DNA of 64,000 nt from positions 3,472,001-3,536,000 of the forward strand of contig NC_057373.1 of assembly GCF_016906535.1 (NCBI RefSeq). The letters are read 5' to 3'. The translations under genes were made by a program, and so were the position numbers. Every line of letters starts with the position of its first letter. Position 1 is the stretch's first letter. Origin of the DNA: Rhizoctonia solani. Its lineage: Eukaryota; Basidiomycota; Agaricomycetes; Cantharellales; Ceratobasidiaceae. Below the pieces are notes generated by a model. It was not told the DNA's origin. It did no database searches and saw nothing but the letters and a program-made list of their open reading frames with translations. Positions 44,815 to 56,339 of this stretch are shown one piece after another.

Positions 44815-45916
44815 ATGGCGCCTCTTCCTATCGAAGTTTCAGAAGACAATCTGCATGCACTCTCTTCGTCGTTTCTGATGATTCTTGCGTCTGAAGTGGG
44901 AGACAAGACGTTCCTCATTGCTGCGATCATGGCCATGCGACATCCGCGCCTCATTGTTTTCTCAGGCGCATTCGGGGCGTTAGTTGTTATGAGTGCTCTA
45001 TCGGCTGCCATGGGACATCTCTTGCCTGCGCTCATCAGTCGACGATGGACAACACTTGCTGCTGCCGGCCTATTCTTGGTATTCGGTGTCAAGGTCTGTA
45101 CAACGTGTGTGAGAACCAGGGTCACGGGCTAAATTTATCCTATAGATGCTTTTGGAAGCCAGAGAAATGCAAGCCGGACAAGATAAGATCCAAGAAGAGC
45201 TCAAGGAGGTGGAGGAGGAGTTGGATGCTGCAGAGGGTAACATTCCGATGAGAAACATGGAGGAAGGTAAGCATCTTCTTTGCAATCTCCCAATCTACTT
45301 TGTTGTTTACAACGAAACCTAGGAGGACGCAACTCTGACGAACCTGAACCTCTCACACCGGCCCCAAAAGATTCTTCACTTGCACAAGGAGCCAAGAACC
45401 TGTTTGGAATGTGCCTAGGTCCCATTTTCGTTCAGGTATGTAACTTGCTCTTGTGTGTCTGCTCCAGTTTTAAACCAACCAACTTTTCAGACGTTTATCT
45501 TGACGTTCTTGGGCGAATGGGGAGACCGCAGCCAGATTGCAACCATCGCTCTTGGAGCAGCTCATGTCAGTATATCCCACACTTTTGATCATCTGACTCC
45601 GTCATGCTGAGCCATTCATCTTTGCAGAACGTATACATTATCACCATTGGAACAATTGCTGGCCACGCACTTTGCACCGGAGTAGCCGTCCTTGGTGGGC
45701 GTTGGTTGTCAACCAAGATTTCAATAAAGCACGGTGAGTGATCTAACTCTTGGACCCTAAGCCGACTATTTAAGCTCTCTGTCAACAGTGACCCTCACGG
45801 GCTCTATCCTGTTCTTATTATTTGCTGTTATGTACTTTTACGAGTCGTGGACATTCGTGCCCGACGTACCCTCACTCGATTTGGACCTTCCCATGAAGGC
45901 CGTAGAGCGGAGGTAA
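44815..45916 (+). CDS. GDT1: Gdt1/TMEM165 (UPF0016) family Ca2+/Mn2+ transporter
   Basis: Golgi membrane cation/proton exchanger of the UPF0016 family, needed for Mn2+ and Ca2+ supply to glycosylation. ATG 44815 gives MAPLPIEVSEDNLHALSS. Both family signatures are present, E-x-G-D-(K/R)-(T/S): LASEVGDKTFLIAAIMAMRH in the first helix set and LGEWGDRSQIATIALGAAH in the second. Between them are ALISRRWTTLAAAGLFLVFG, a cytosolic coiled-coil and acidic loop (EMQAGQDKIQEELKEVEEEL) and LTPAPKDSS. Helices continue with NVYIITIGTIAGHALCTGVA and VTLTGSILFLLFAVMYFYES. It ends MKAVERR with TAA at 45914-45916. Five short introns. An N-terminal signal peptide, seen in some members, is absent from this model. 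Confidence 0.92.
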
Positions 45917-46180
45917 AACCCTAGACTGATGAGGCTTAGGTTATGTATAAACTCTTGCACCCGTATTGTTAGATTCTTGCATATGTTGTAGTATGTTGAC
46001 TTGTTGCATCTAGCATGTATACGCAACGCGCGATTTGTGCAATAATAATTTCCGGATTTGGAACATAACCCTTTTATCAAGAAACCATGAAAAACACGTT
46101 CATTAAAAGCTAGGTGATCGTACAAAGATAAAGCGTAAACCCCGTAAGTATGACAATAACTTGAAATCGTAACTATAGGT

Positions 46181-47524
46181 TCATGCATAAATGTAGCAGT
46201 ACTCGCCACTCCCCAGAGTGTTCAGGGTGCTCAAGATGGTAGGCTGAGGGAACAACCCATCGGTAGGCAACTTGTCAGTGACGCTCAACCATGGGGGGTA
46301 TCCGTTGGGGAAAGCCGGGTCGGTGTAGGTCATGTTGGATCCGCCCTTGAAAGCAAAGAGGTTCCTGATAGACTTCATCTGCCAGAGCCACCAAATACGA
46401 TCGATATTGGCATGGTGCAAGAAAAACATGGGCTAAAATAGAGGGGGGGGGGCGATCAGTATCAGATCCCGATCCTGAACCATCTCGATCTAAACTTACG
46501 TCGCTGGGCGTCCAGGTCGATCCTCCTTGGCATGTGGAACCAGCAGCTTTCGGGCAAGTTCCAGCCAAGTCACCACCCATGATCATATGCACATTCGCAT
46601 GGAATGCCTGGGCCTTTTCGGTCGCGTTTTGGAAACCCATAAAGTCGCCTTCGTAGCCGTTGATCGCATCGTCAACAAACGACTTTTGCATCCCGACTAC
46701 GGCTGCCTCTTGGGGCCTGGGAACCCACCACCAACTAAGGTAAGGATAAGGCGTATATTGACGGCGAATTCCGCGTTTGCTGAAAAATAAATAGAAAGTG
46801 TTAAGTAAAAGGAATTTGGACGGTACAATATCAGAGTGACGTACATTGGGTATGAAACCTTCATGTCCTTGAACCCGCCGTTATTGACATAGTAGTCGTT
46901 GTTAGGGTCTCCGAAACCTCCAAGACCAGAGGTAGGATCGGAATCCCACATGGCAGACGTATTGAACGACGCAGTATCCTTGGACCAGTCCCAGTAGGGC
47001 ATAACACCCTTGTATCCGCACTGCTTCCTCAACTGAGTAACATGTTGATTGGTGTACCAACGATGCCACGGCAGGAAAAAGCCAGTGTAGTGGATCTGGT
47101 TGGTGAGGTCCATATGAATATAGGTCATGTCATCGTAGAAGCTCGAGTTCTCGTTGATAGGAGGCAAATCGGCGCGCGGGTACGATGCCTTGAGGAGCTT
47201 GCTGTGGGGGCGCTTGGCAAGGCACTATGACGAGTTGTGAGTAGGGTGTTGCAGAGCGACTGAGGCAAGGAGGGAGATGGCTCACGTTTACAGCCGAGAT
47301 GTATGCTTCCTTTTCCTTCTTGGAAAAAGTCCTCCATTCTCTCCGAACCTGTTATTGTACCAAGGTGAGTAAACCAGACGGCGAAGAGATCGATTTGGAG
47401 CTCGTACCTCTGGGTTCCAGCAAAACCAGCTTTGAAGAGAGCTCAATTCGGCATCAGCAGCGGGGGCAGCGCCAACGAGAGCAGCGCAAGACGCGAACAA
47501 AGTCAAGAGAGAAACGGCACGCAT
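46181..47524 (-). CDS. secreted short tyrosinase (type 3 copper)
   Basis: A binuclear copper oxidase that hydroxylates phenols and oxidises diphenols, feeding melanin formation. ATG 47524 gives a signal peptide (MRAVSLLTLFASCAALVGA). Copper site A: YIHMDLTNQIHYTGFFLPWH with RWYTNQHV following. Site B: AFHANVHMIMGGD and, after an intron holding a G10 run, DPMFFLHHANIDRIWWLWQ. Also VMPYWDWSKDT and the conserved LGGFGDPNN region. It ends SGEYCYIYA, TGA at 46183-46181. Length is about 380 residues, lacking the C-terminal lid domain of long fungal tyrosinases, so it belongs to the short secreted group seen in many basidiomycetes and bacteria. All copper-binding histidines that I can place are present. 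Confidence 0.9.
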
Positions 47525-48436
47525 GATGAAGTCGTCAACTTGTCGTACAGTAGAGAAGAGGGGAGGAGGGGAGAGAAAGGACCACCGAGCCCGATGGATG
47601 CCATCCACAGCTCATACCAATCCCACCTTTTAAGCAAAAGAATTACCTTTGCCACCCGGTGCTAGGAGGTTAGAAATAGCGCACTGCAGAATGTTTATGC
47701 GGCCGCTGAGCCAGGGACAAGAGAGGGGGAATCGCGTGCCCAGTCAAACGGGCCAGTGTAATCGCCAGGGCATAGGCCGCCGATTCGCTTACTTCATTGG
47801 ATCTGATCTTCCCACCTAGGCTGGTTCGTGCCACACTAGCACTGTTCCTGCCTCGGCATCTGGGAGTGAGCTTGGTCCTATGCTCCAGGCCTGTCAAAAA
47901 ACGCGTGTTTGCAGATCGATCGATTGACCATTTGGGTCTCTATCCATTAAAAATCTCGTCGGTAGACAGTCCTATTATGGATCTATCGCTCGCATGAGTA
48001 GCACATTTACCGGCTTTACAGAGAGAATTCGAATGTTCGAACCTCTGTTGTTGACGTTCGAGTTCCTTCGAAATGAAGAATTTACAACCGAGCGCGTGGC
48101 GCGGAGATCGGCAGGTCCAGGACCCAGCTTCGGGACCCCAGGAACCGTGGATACACACGTGCCTTGCTCGGCCAAACAAGACCTTAATTAACCTGAAACA
48201 CCTATCAAACTCGGCCAGCGCGGGGGTAAAAAATGTCTGTGATAATCACGGTTTATTTCGACAAACTACTGTACACAACATAGCGATAAGAACAACAACA
48301 ACAAAAGGCACAGTCCAATGACAATTTATCCCACATTCAAAGTTGAAACGAAATGAAAGAAAGACCAAGAGGAAGGCAGAAAAACATAAGAAGTTCGTGC
48401 ATATGAATTGACCGGAGAAAATAATACTTTTATGGT
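47525..48436. other. intergenic
   Basis: About 910 nt holding the tyrosinase promoter and the 3' region of the DUF6534 gene. The minus strand near 47632 has a TTAAAAG box that could serve the tyrosinase. No coding evidence. Confidence 0.4.
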
Positions 48437-50307
48437 CTATACGGCCGATCCTTTACGATAGGACGAGGATCCGTCATCATCACCATCGTCGCCGGTAAGA
48501 GCAACGACCTTGTGCACGGACCCTTGGTCCGAAGTATAGACGTTGCTCTCTTTCGCATCGAAAGTCTGTACCCCATTGCGCGACGACTAGAAATTTCCCC
48601 AACAAAACATCGGTTAGAGATACATTCCTACAAATGAAATGTGAGGGGAAGATGGTTGCTTACAATAGCGTCCACGTGGGTCTGTCGGCTGATGTAGACT
48701 TCCGGCCGGGTCGTCTCTTGATCCCGGGACGCAGGCTATACCAAAAAACGAGTTTAGTAAATGGGCCGCCGGGATTGTATACGCGAAGCTTGGCTGAACT
48801 TACCCCTGTGGGGTTCCGGTTACCTGTGCGCATCTCATACGCGTTTCCGCCCGTTGAGTAACTAGTACCAGATCGCGATACGCTCGCACGTGAATTGAGA
48901 GTGAAGACCATGGAGCAGACGTAAAAGAATGGCATCTAGTATGTAAATGAGTATGATGCCATGGTCGAGTGAGCTGGTTAATCCTACCAAGGAGTTGAAA
49001 AAATTAACCCAAGTTGTTGACGCTGCGCGGGAGTTCCAATACAAATTAAGGATTGCGCTTGATAACGGTGCAAGTCAGCGAACTGGGAATGCAAGCATAC
49101 ATGGCGAGGGAAGTAGCTTACCAGATCGTTGGGGGCAAGGCAGACTGGATAGCCGTATAGAGAAGACGGGTAATCAAGTTGTTGGTGGCAGTGAAACCAG
49201 TCTTGGCCTAAGGGTGGGAATAAATTTGACATTTGAGATTGTTCCGAAGAAAAGGACCTACCCGGAGAAGGTACCAGCAAGTGAAAACCGTGATAAAGAC
49301 ATCGCAGATCACGACGCAAGAGACCATCATGTTGGCTAATCAAGTGTATTCAACTTTAGTTATACGAACAAGCTCACTCGGTGGGAGAAATACGTACCGG
49401 AAGCATTGAGTAGGACGCCATTTTTGGTAAGTAGTTTAAGATCAAACACTAGGATCGTCTTCAAAGCAATCAATTTATGACACATGGGTCAAAGAAATGC
49501 CACTGACCAGAATCAGTGCCCCCGCAAGACCAAGGAGGAGTGTTGGTATGGTCAACACGAGGAAGATCCAGTTGCGAGAGAGAACGAATGTCCTATGTAT
49601 AAAGAATGCCTGCGCATACAGTCAGCTTCAGAGCTCAGTAGATGGGTTCTTCAACATACTTGGATCATAGCCCCGATAATACTTGACTCGAGTCCAGTGA
49701 GCTTAACACTTGCAGTGGGGATCGATGCCTGAATAGGTAATCACGCCATAATTTAGACTGTGTCATGAAAACGTCGGTGGCGCTCAGTTTACTCACCGAA
49801 AGATAATTTCCAAAGTGTGCGACTGACAAATCGGATAATTAATCAATTGAATATCGTCTTTTTTCAAACAAAACATACTGAAAAAGTCCCACTAAGGTAT
49901 AAATAAATCAACAATACCCCGGACTTCTATGTCTGCAGGCTGAACTTACCGAAATGTATATCATATGCCCCGCTTTGAACGAGCAGAACAACACCGATAC
50001 ACCAACAAGTAGACGAAGCATAAGACGGTCATGTGGGTATCCAACTGCATAATTGAACGTCTATGATAGGGGTGAGAATTGAGCAACAAAAATATCCTAT
50101 GATACCAACCTGACACAGAAGGATACCCTCCATCATGAGACAGAATATCGAAGCCAACAACCATGGTCTGCAAAATAGTTAGGGCACACCACTGAAGAGA
50201 CAATTGGCCAGTACTCACCCCAGCATACCCGCCGTATTATTGATGTATGGCAGCTCGATTGAGATCGGCTTATAGTTGCTGTTGAGGAAACCCGGATATG
50301 TCGACAT
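48437..50307 (-). CDS. DUF6534-type seven-helix membrane protein
   Basis: A basidiomycete-expanded family of unknown function with receptor-like topology. ATG 50307 gives MSTYPGFLNSNYKPISIELP and YINNTAGMLG. Helices then come in short exons: PWLLASIFCLMMEGILLCQ, YAVGYPHDRLMLRLLVGVSV, LYAQAFFIHRTFVLSRNWIF, FLVLTIPTLLLGLAGALIL, MVSCVVICDVFITVFTCWYL. The conserved block KTGFTATNNLITRLLYTAIQ, then FFYVCSMVFTLNSRASV, matches the KTD-INRL...YSNSLLATLNAR pattern of DUF6534. A Ser-rich cytosolic tail (SGTSYSTGGNAYEMRTG, VYTSDQGSVHKVVALTGDDG) ends in SSSYRKGSAV and TAG at 48439-48437. At least ten introns; internal borders are approximate. Confidence 0.8.
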
Positions 50308-51033
50308 GGTTGACTCGCCTGCAACCAAGACCAGGATTATCGGCGGATGGGAAGAGGTGGAGAGGATGTGCGAATGATGTTCGCAGGTCGAGCCATATAA
50401 GATCTCAAGCAAAATATGCGGACCTGACGATCACACTCAAAAACAAACTGTTGACCTGATCATTGGGCTTCTTAGGATATGCGGAGCCAATAAGAACTAG
50501 TCCTCATTCGCAAGTTGCGGGTTACCGAGATGGATTGCTTAGAGTGGAATTTGCGCTCCTGATGGGAAAGGGACCAAGTCTCACATCATTACGGCCCCGT
50601 TACCGGAAAACTGTAGCTGGGTCCAAGGAACAGGGTGCGTATATGTGCGTTCTTGGCCTGACCGTGGGTCAACAGGCAACCGTCATCGGTTCTCAGCAAG
50701 CAGCGACAATTGCTACCCACAACCAGTCAGGATGAACAGGTTGTTTATTATTGTCGGCTCATATGTTTTCAGGTAGGTTACCCGAGTTGCGCAGTGTAGT
50801 GGTTGATATTGGCAATCAAGACAACCGATGAGCGAATGTATCCTCTAATAATTTCACCGAACAACTGCCGTTTCTGGCTGGTTACCTCGACCTGAGAGTC
50901 TTGTGAGGCACGGAGTGAGCCACAGAATGGCCCAATTGGGTGATCTCAGCCACCCGCGGCACGAGGATGACGCTTCTCTCGGCGGTTATGGCAGCCGAAG
51001 TGGCGTCCGTAGTCGACTTCCACGCTCTCCACG
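50308..51033. other. divergent promoter region
   Basis: About 725 nt between two divergently transcribed membrane-protein genes. An ATG at 50985 (MAAEVASVVDFHALHDD) reads into a stop after about 23 codons and might be an alternative 5' exon of the right-hand gene. Confidence 0.35.
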
Positions 51034-52358
51034 ATGATGGCCTCGCCGGGTTTAGCTAGGGGAATCTTTACATCATATTTTGTGCTTATTATCGCGCTAT
51101 TCATCCTTATTCTGGGCTCTCTGCAGAGGCGGATCACTTCCATTGGGCATGTTCCTCCCTCTGCCTTAGTGTTTGGGGCACTGGCAATAGGATCGTTCTA
51201 CCATACATGGTACTGTGAGTAAGCTGCTGGACCACAAGTGATTGTTCTTGGACTGATCCTGGTGGCTGGATTTCCACAGATATGATCAAGTTCCTAGAGG
51301 TAAGTCTTCGTACCCTTTCTTGGGAGAAACTTGGAAACAACCTCGGTTGATAGTGGAGCTTCCATGACTTCGAGTCGCACCAGCTCATCCTCGAAAAATC
51401 CCTGCTTGACCGAGTAACACAATGGTTGATGGGAACCGACCTCTTTGAGCAAGCTTGGAGACACGTCTGCGAAGGTATGCCCCACATTTGGCTTTGTCCT
51501 GAATTTCAGACCAGACCATAATTTCTCTTGCGCTGGCTTTGAAAATAGGACCACTAAATTGGTGGTGGAGTCAACAGTTATGCATCCTCACCGTCGGTGT
51601 ATGGACCACGTTTCTTTTCGCCCAAGGTGCGTACGGGATTTCGGCGTTCTCCGGTCCTTCCCCGATATAATTCCCCATTCGCCCATATGACCGCCTCCGC
51701 CTTTGATGAGGTAATCTGAAACATATTAACATGTGTAACAGGCTCACAGAGACGCATACCTTTCGTGTGGGCATACATGCTTCTTGGACAGCTGGTAGCT
51801 ATTTCGGTCGCTACCAATATTTTCTTTGCCGCTGTTATTCTCTACGATGATTTGCCCTCGGAGCGGAAATCGAAATCGAGACCCCCATCACGTACGACCC
51901 AGGTTCCAGCTGGGGTATATCTCCCGATATTTCTTTCGCACTTGACCATTTTGCTCTCTCCGTCCGTAGCTCAGCCAGATTGCAAATGGTTCCTGCCTAA
52001 CCTCTTGACTATGCACCTTCTGATTGTCCTCCCGTTATTCAACGTGAGATATCGACCCGTCACTGAAAATCGAAGCAGCCTCAGCCTAGGCACCTTTTAC
52101 ATCGTTCTCGCCGCTCTTGCCTTCATTCCACGCGCACAAACGTACCTCTCGCTTCCGTACCAAGACCTTTCGAGTCTAGTACCTCAACTCCTGGAGACAC
52201 TCTATTCTCACCCGGCCCAAGGCTCTATCGGGTTCGATGTTGTATGGACAACTGCCTCGTTCACGCTATATTGCGCCGTCGCTGGAGGTCTTGGCCTGGG
52301 TCTTTTAGGGCTAGTTTCGCCAGGATTGGCCCTGTACCTTGATACTGATCATCATTAA
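51034..52358 (+). CDS. multi-helix membrane protein, unknown function
   Basis: Not assigned to a named family. ATG 51034 gives MMASPGLARGIFTSYF and a first helix (FVLIIALFILILGSL), then SALVFGALAIGSFYHTWY, after introns YMIKFLEWSFHDFESHQLI, LEKSLLDRVTQWLMGTDLFE and QAWRHVCEGPLNWWWSQQLC, ILTVGVWTTFLFAQ. The last large exon (from about 51741) has WAYMLLGQLVAISVATNIFF, a loop with basic residues, LPIFLSHLTILLSPSVAQP, LPNLLTMHLLIVLPLF, SLGTFYIVLAALAFIPRAQ and LYCAVAGGLGLGLLGLV, ending in YLDTDHH and TAA at 52356-52358. Eight or so helices and a glutamate/aspartate-rich first loop. Basidiomycete genomes have many such proteins beside metabolic genes. The true start could lie upstream at 50985. Confidence 0.65.
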
Positions 52359-52915
52359 ACTCTGTATGCGACTGCGATTGGAGTTGCAATGTTCCCCTGT
52401 GGTTCTCCTAATTATGTAACCCCTCTTGTTGGTGCGGGGTCCGCTTGTGTGAAAAAACAATGAACTGAATTCCAAGTATCTTGGCCCAGCCGGGGTGTGA
52501 TGGGGAGCTGACCTCGGGATCAGTTGCGGGCCGTGTACGGATCCAGCTCCTGTCAAAGTTGCAGGCCTGCCAAATTAATTGACTGACAGAACACGATGGT
52601 TTGATCAGGCTCAAGTAAGTGATTCATTCAAGCTGGGTCACTCACCAAACCGCATTAATCTCTGCGCCACTAACAGACCCGGAATTATGGCCAAACGGGC
52701 AATCAAAAAAAAATCAAGTCCAAGAAGGGGGGATCATGTGCAGCCAGCTGTCTAGATACAAATTAGGTTGGCCAGAGCTCGTCATCGATCGGTTGTCGCC
52801 ACCCGGTCTCTCAGATTTATACTAAGCTCAAAACGCATTATATTTAATCCAGTAAATACGGTTGCAAAGCCGACCCTTTTGAATCCCCACATGGTATACC
52901 CCAAACAAGTGCATC
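52359..52915. other. intergenic, tail-to-tail
   Basis: About 557 nt between converging genes. It should hold both 3' UTRs. No coding evidence. Confidence 0.45.
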
Positions 52916-54125
52916 TCAAGCCTCCTTGCGTTTTGGAAGATCTCCAACAGGGAGAATAAAGTATCTGATGTAGCGTCATTGGTAAGCCGGAGATGTACGG
53001 CTGCACAAGGACCGGTAAGGGGCACTTACGATGCATCGGGACTATACAAACCCGCGGCACCCGTATAGAACGCGATAAACGCGGTGATAGCTCCTATAAC
53101 GCCACCGGCTTGAGTAACTTGGGCTATAGGGAATTAACCGGAGTGAGATCGTCAGTAGGATTCCGTGCATGAGTACCGTTGGGTCATCCTTACTTTTTTG
53201 CATGAACTCGCCAATCATGAGTAATAAGAACGTCAAGTCGAGGAAAAAGAATAAGGCTGCAAGGGAAACCGATGCTCGGAACGTGCCGAAGAACATGATG
53301 AAGGTGATGATGAACCACACGAGCAACTGGAAGTTTTTTTCGGAGTCAATCAGGGTTCGGAGTTGGCCTGATCGTGAGTACTCACAAAGATTCCGAGAGC
53401 GTCGTTGAGCTGATTAGATTTGTCACCATTGTATGCGTCGAGAACACTGATGCAAGATAAGGGACAACAACCGGGAGTCAGTAATTAAGACGTACCCGCT
53501 TCCAGGGTAGAGGATGATTCCGTATGAGAACCAGAAGCCACCATATGCGGAAAACGCTAGGAATTGTTGAGCTTTATGCTACTGAAAGGAGAAACGAGCA
53601 TACCTGTAGCACCAAAAGTGTTTCCTGCTCCAAACTCCCACATACCAGCCAACAATTGAGTTAATCCACCGACGCCAAAGGCCATACCAACTACCACATT
53701 TGGCTAAACGCAGAGTGAGGATTGACCGCATGAGCTTTTGAATTGTTGGTACATACCACAGTAATGTGACGCGTCTGAATATTATACAAACTCAGCATAA
53801 GGGTTGTAGCAGCGAAAGAAATCAGGCCGAGCGGTGCTGGGTTACCCAGTTTACGGTGGCTAAATCGAGTTGGTACAGTTTTGACTCGGATTTGGCAAGA
53901 CTTACTATACTGGGAAAGCTCGCTAGAAAAAGTATGTATTCAATTAATTGCCTCTATCTCACTAACAATTTCGCTAACCTGTGTGTCATGACTGATCGTG
54001 TGTTGGAGTGCTGGTCCGGCAAAGTATCCTCCAGCAGCCCCGTTACCGCTTGGTCCACTTGGACCAGATTCGTCACTTGTTGCACGAGAAACAGGAAGGC
54101 TGACTTGTTTCTCGATATCGGCCAT
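52916..54125 (-). CDS. GPR1/FUN34/YaaH-family acetate/ammonium-type transporter (copy 2)
   Basis: Paralogue of the carrier at 27532-28591, same six-helix fold. ATG 54125 gives MADIEKQVSLPVSRATSD and a Gly/Ser/Pro-rich N-terminus. HRKLGNPAPLGLISFA carries the exact family signature NPAPLGL. Then come NVVVGMAFGVGGLTQLLAG, MWEFGAGNTFGAT, YGGFWFSYGIILYPGS, NQLNDALGIF, LLVWFIITFIMFFGTF, FFFLDLTFLLLMIGEFMQK and VTQAGGVIGAITAFIAFY. The last intron joins SPDAS to YFILPVGDLPKRKEA, stop TGA at 52918-52916; this tail parallels copy 1 (HLPVGELPKRQN). A TATA box lies 80 nt upstream. The two copies share strand and exon order but differ in the N-terminal tail, so regulation may differ. Confidence 0.92.
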
Positions 54126-54636
54126 TATGAGCTTCTGTGGAACGCTGAGCCGGAATGGGGTGGGGGTAGAAGGATGCTTTCTTCAATTAATGCCGAACAG
54201 AGCCTTTTATACCATAGAATCCGGTAGAACGCCTGCGCCAATAATCCTTCAAGCAGAAGACGTGAGAGTAATGGAATTCTATCAAATTGATTTTGTTTTC
54301 ATTTTGCGGAGAGCCCTCGGATGAGCCATTGCTCCTCGTATCTAGCATAGGAAGTATCGAACAACATGCTCGGTGGAATGTTCAAGTGAGATCAGGCTTC
54401 GGTGATGTAGCATACGAAATTCCCAGAGCATATTAGAACACTATATGCTAGGGGAAACATGTGATGTTGGCGGCCGAAGCTCCAGGTCCCAAGTGCGAGC
54501 GATAGGCAAGTGCTGGATTAGTTGAGGTTAAAGTCAGTATACCCAGGCCCGATCAGGAAGCCGTGATCATGAGCTGGGGTAATTAACGACAGGCCGGAAT
54601 AGGCGCCCGGCGCTGGATCGTTCTCTTGACCTAAAC
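54126..54636. other. divergent promoter region
   Basis: About 510 nt between the divergent transporter and Trs33 genes. Besides the transporter TATA box, nothing was recognised. Confidence 0.4.
54205..54211 (-). promoter_or_regulatory. TATA box of transporter copy 2
   Basis: TATAAAA on the minus strand, about 80 nt upstream of ATG 54125. Confidence 0.55.
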
Positions 54637-55563
54637 ATGTCTCGCCCAACTGGAACTCCATCATGGGCACCGAGAGCCGGAAGCCCAGCTAGCCCCGCAA
54701 CACTTCGTTCTCTCGCTTATCCTACTCCGAAACAAGTGGATGGAGTCGTATATGATATATTGCTCATTGAGATGGTCCGCACGCTTCGTGATTCGGCAAA
54801 GGTAGCACGCAAACGAGAGACGGAATTGGAAGAGGAAATGATAGAGAACGGTCTGTTGGAGAGAAAGGCGCCTGCAGCCACCGCCTCTAAAGGAGACAGC
54901 GTCAGCAGTATACCTGCAGCCAAGGGTACAGTCGACGAAGACGAGGAAGCCTTGAGGATACGGTTAGAGTCAATCGGTATGCACGTTGGTGCCAACTTGG
55001 CTGAGAGGTAAGTATACAGTATAGCGTTTACACAACTCCTCACGCTGCCGTTATTTCAGGATATCAAGGGACCGCCCCCGGTTTACGGACACGCTTGATA
55101 CAGTCAAGTTTATTTGTAAAGATCTTTGGACTACTGTCTGGGAGAAACAGGTCGAGAATCTTAGGACAAATCACCGCGTGAGTTGGGTTCGTTCTCCTTG
55201 GCATGCTATGTCTATAATATGACAACAGGGTGTTTATGTCTTGACGGACTCGCCATTCAAGCCGCTTGTTCGAATATCGGCCTATGGAACAACCCCAGAA
55301 ATTATACAAAAGGCTAGGGTGGTATGTAAACTAATTCCCGCTCGAGCATGATCCGGGAATTCACATCCACGGACCAGTACGCCTATGTACCAGCGGGAAT
55401 CATACGAGGGGCACTCGCTCGCCTTGGGCTTCAGGGGACAGTGACGCCGGACATCAGTGACTTACCGCGATGTGAGCCAACTCCGTTGTTAGAGATCAAC
55501 ACAGTTCTGATTCTTCCTTCCGCATCAGGTACCTTTCAAATTAAACTTGCGAAAACAGGCTAG
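54637..55563 (+). CDS. TRS33: TRAPP complex subunit Trs33/TRAPPC6
   Basis: A Bet3-family subunit of the TRAPP tethering and Rab-exchange complexes in ER-Golgi traffic. ATG 54637 gives a Pro/Ser-rich start (MSRPTGTPSWAPRAGSPASP) and YDILLIEMVRTLRDSAKVA, a basic/acidic insert (KRETELEEEMIEN...), EEALRIRLESIGMHVGANLA. The conserved core follows across introns: RDRPRFTDTLDTVKFICKDL, WTTVWEKQVENLRTNHR, GVYVLTDSPFKPLVRISA, then YVPAGIIRGALARLGLQG, TVTPDISDLPRC spliced to TFQIKLAKTG, TAG at 55561-55563. The ending (IRG-L-LGL...C-F-I) is diagnostic for Trs33. The insert near residue 60-100 is longer than in yeast but common in fungi. Confidence 0.9.
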
Positions 55564-56339
55564 TCGTGGGAATTTGTGGTCATCTCATTCCTCTGGAAGT
55601 CCTCTATTTAAGTTTGCACAAATAATAAATGTGAAGTAGGCATAAATCCAAAGAACTTCTATACACTGGTTTGACTTCGTATGATCGTGGGCCAGGCCTC
55701 GTGTTCAGTCTCATAGAAACATCGATCATTAAGCAGAATTGATGGTTGTGCGACGTTGTCTACTGCGTAGCATACAGATCCAGCCCAAGATAAATAGCCC
55801 CGGCTTCCACAACCAGACAAACATATGGGTCCAACGATCTGTTGGGTTCAATACCAATCATTTAACAGAGGATGGACTCTACTTAATACTATATCATATC
55901 GACATATCATCATTGGCGGCCGAGTGCTCAAAAGTTACGAGAATACAATTGAAATATTCTTCTGGTTGTAATGACGCAAATACCATATAAAGTAGGGATC
56001 AGGGTTATTTCAGGGAAGAGGAATACGGGTTGGTTTTATGCCTAAAATTAGCCTATCGTGCCATATATGAAAGGGGGAATGTGTATAAACAAGTGGGGTG
56101 CTCGGACTATTTGCACCTGCTAAACCGCTGCGGGTCGGATATGATTGACACTGTCCCAATATATCACACTGTGGAGCCTAAGAATTTTAACAGGCAATCA
56201 AATGTCGAAACACCAGTTAGGCTCGGGCCATGGCCCAATTTTCACTCGACCAAATCTGATATCCGGTCCAGATGACCTCTATAGGTATTAGTGTTATACA
56301 CAGGTGCAGGAATGATAAACAAAAGCCGATAGAAAAGGT
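55564..56339. other. intergenic, tail-to-tail
   Basis: About 775 nt between converging genes. Short frames without motifs. No gene seen. Confidence 0.45.
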
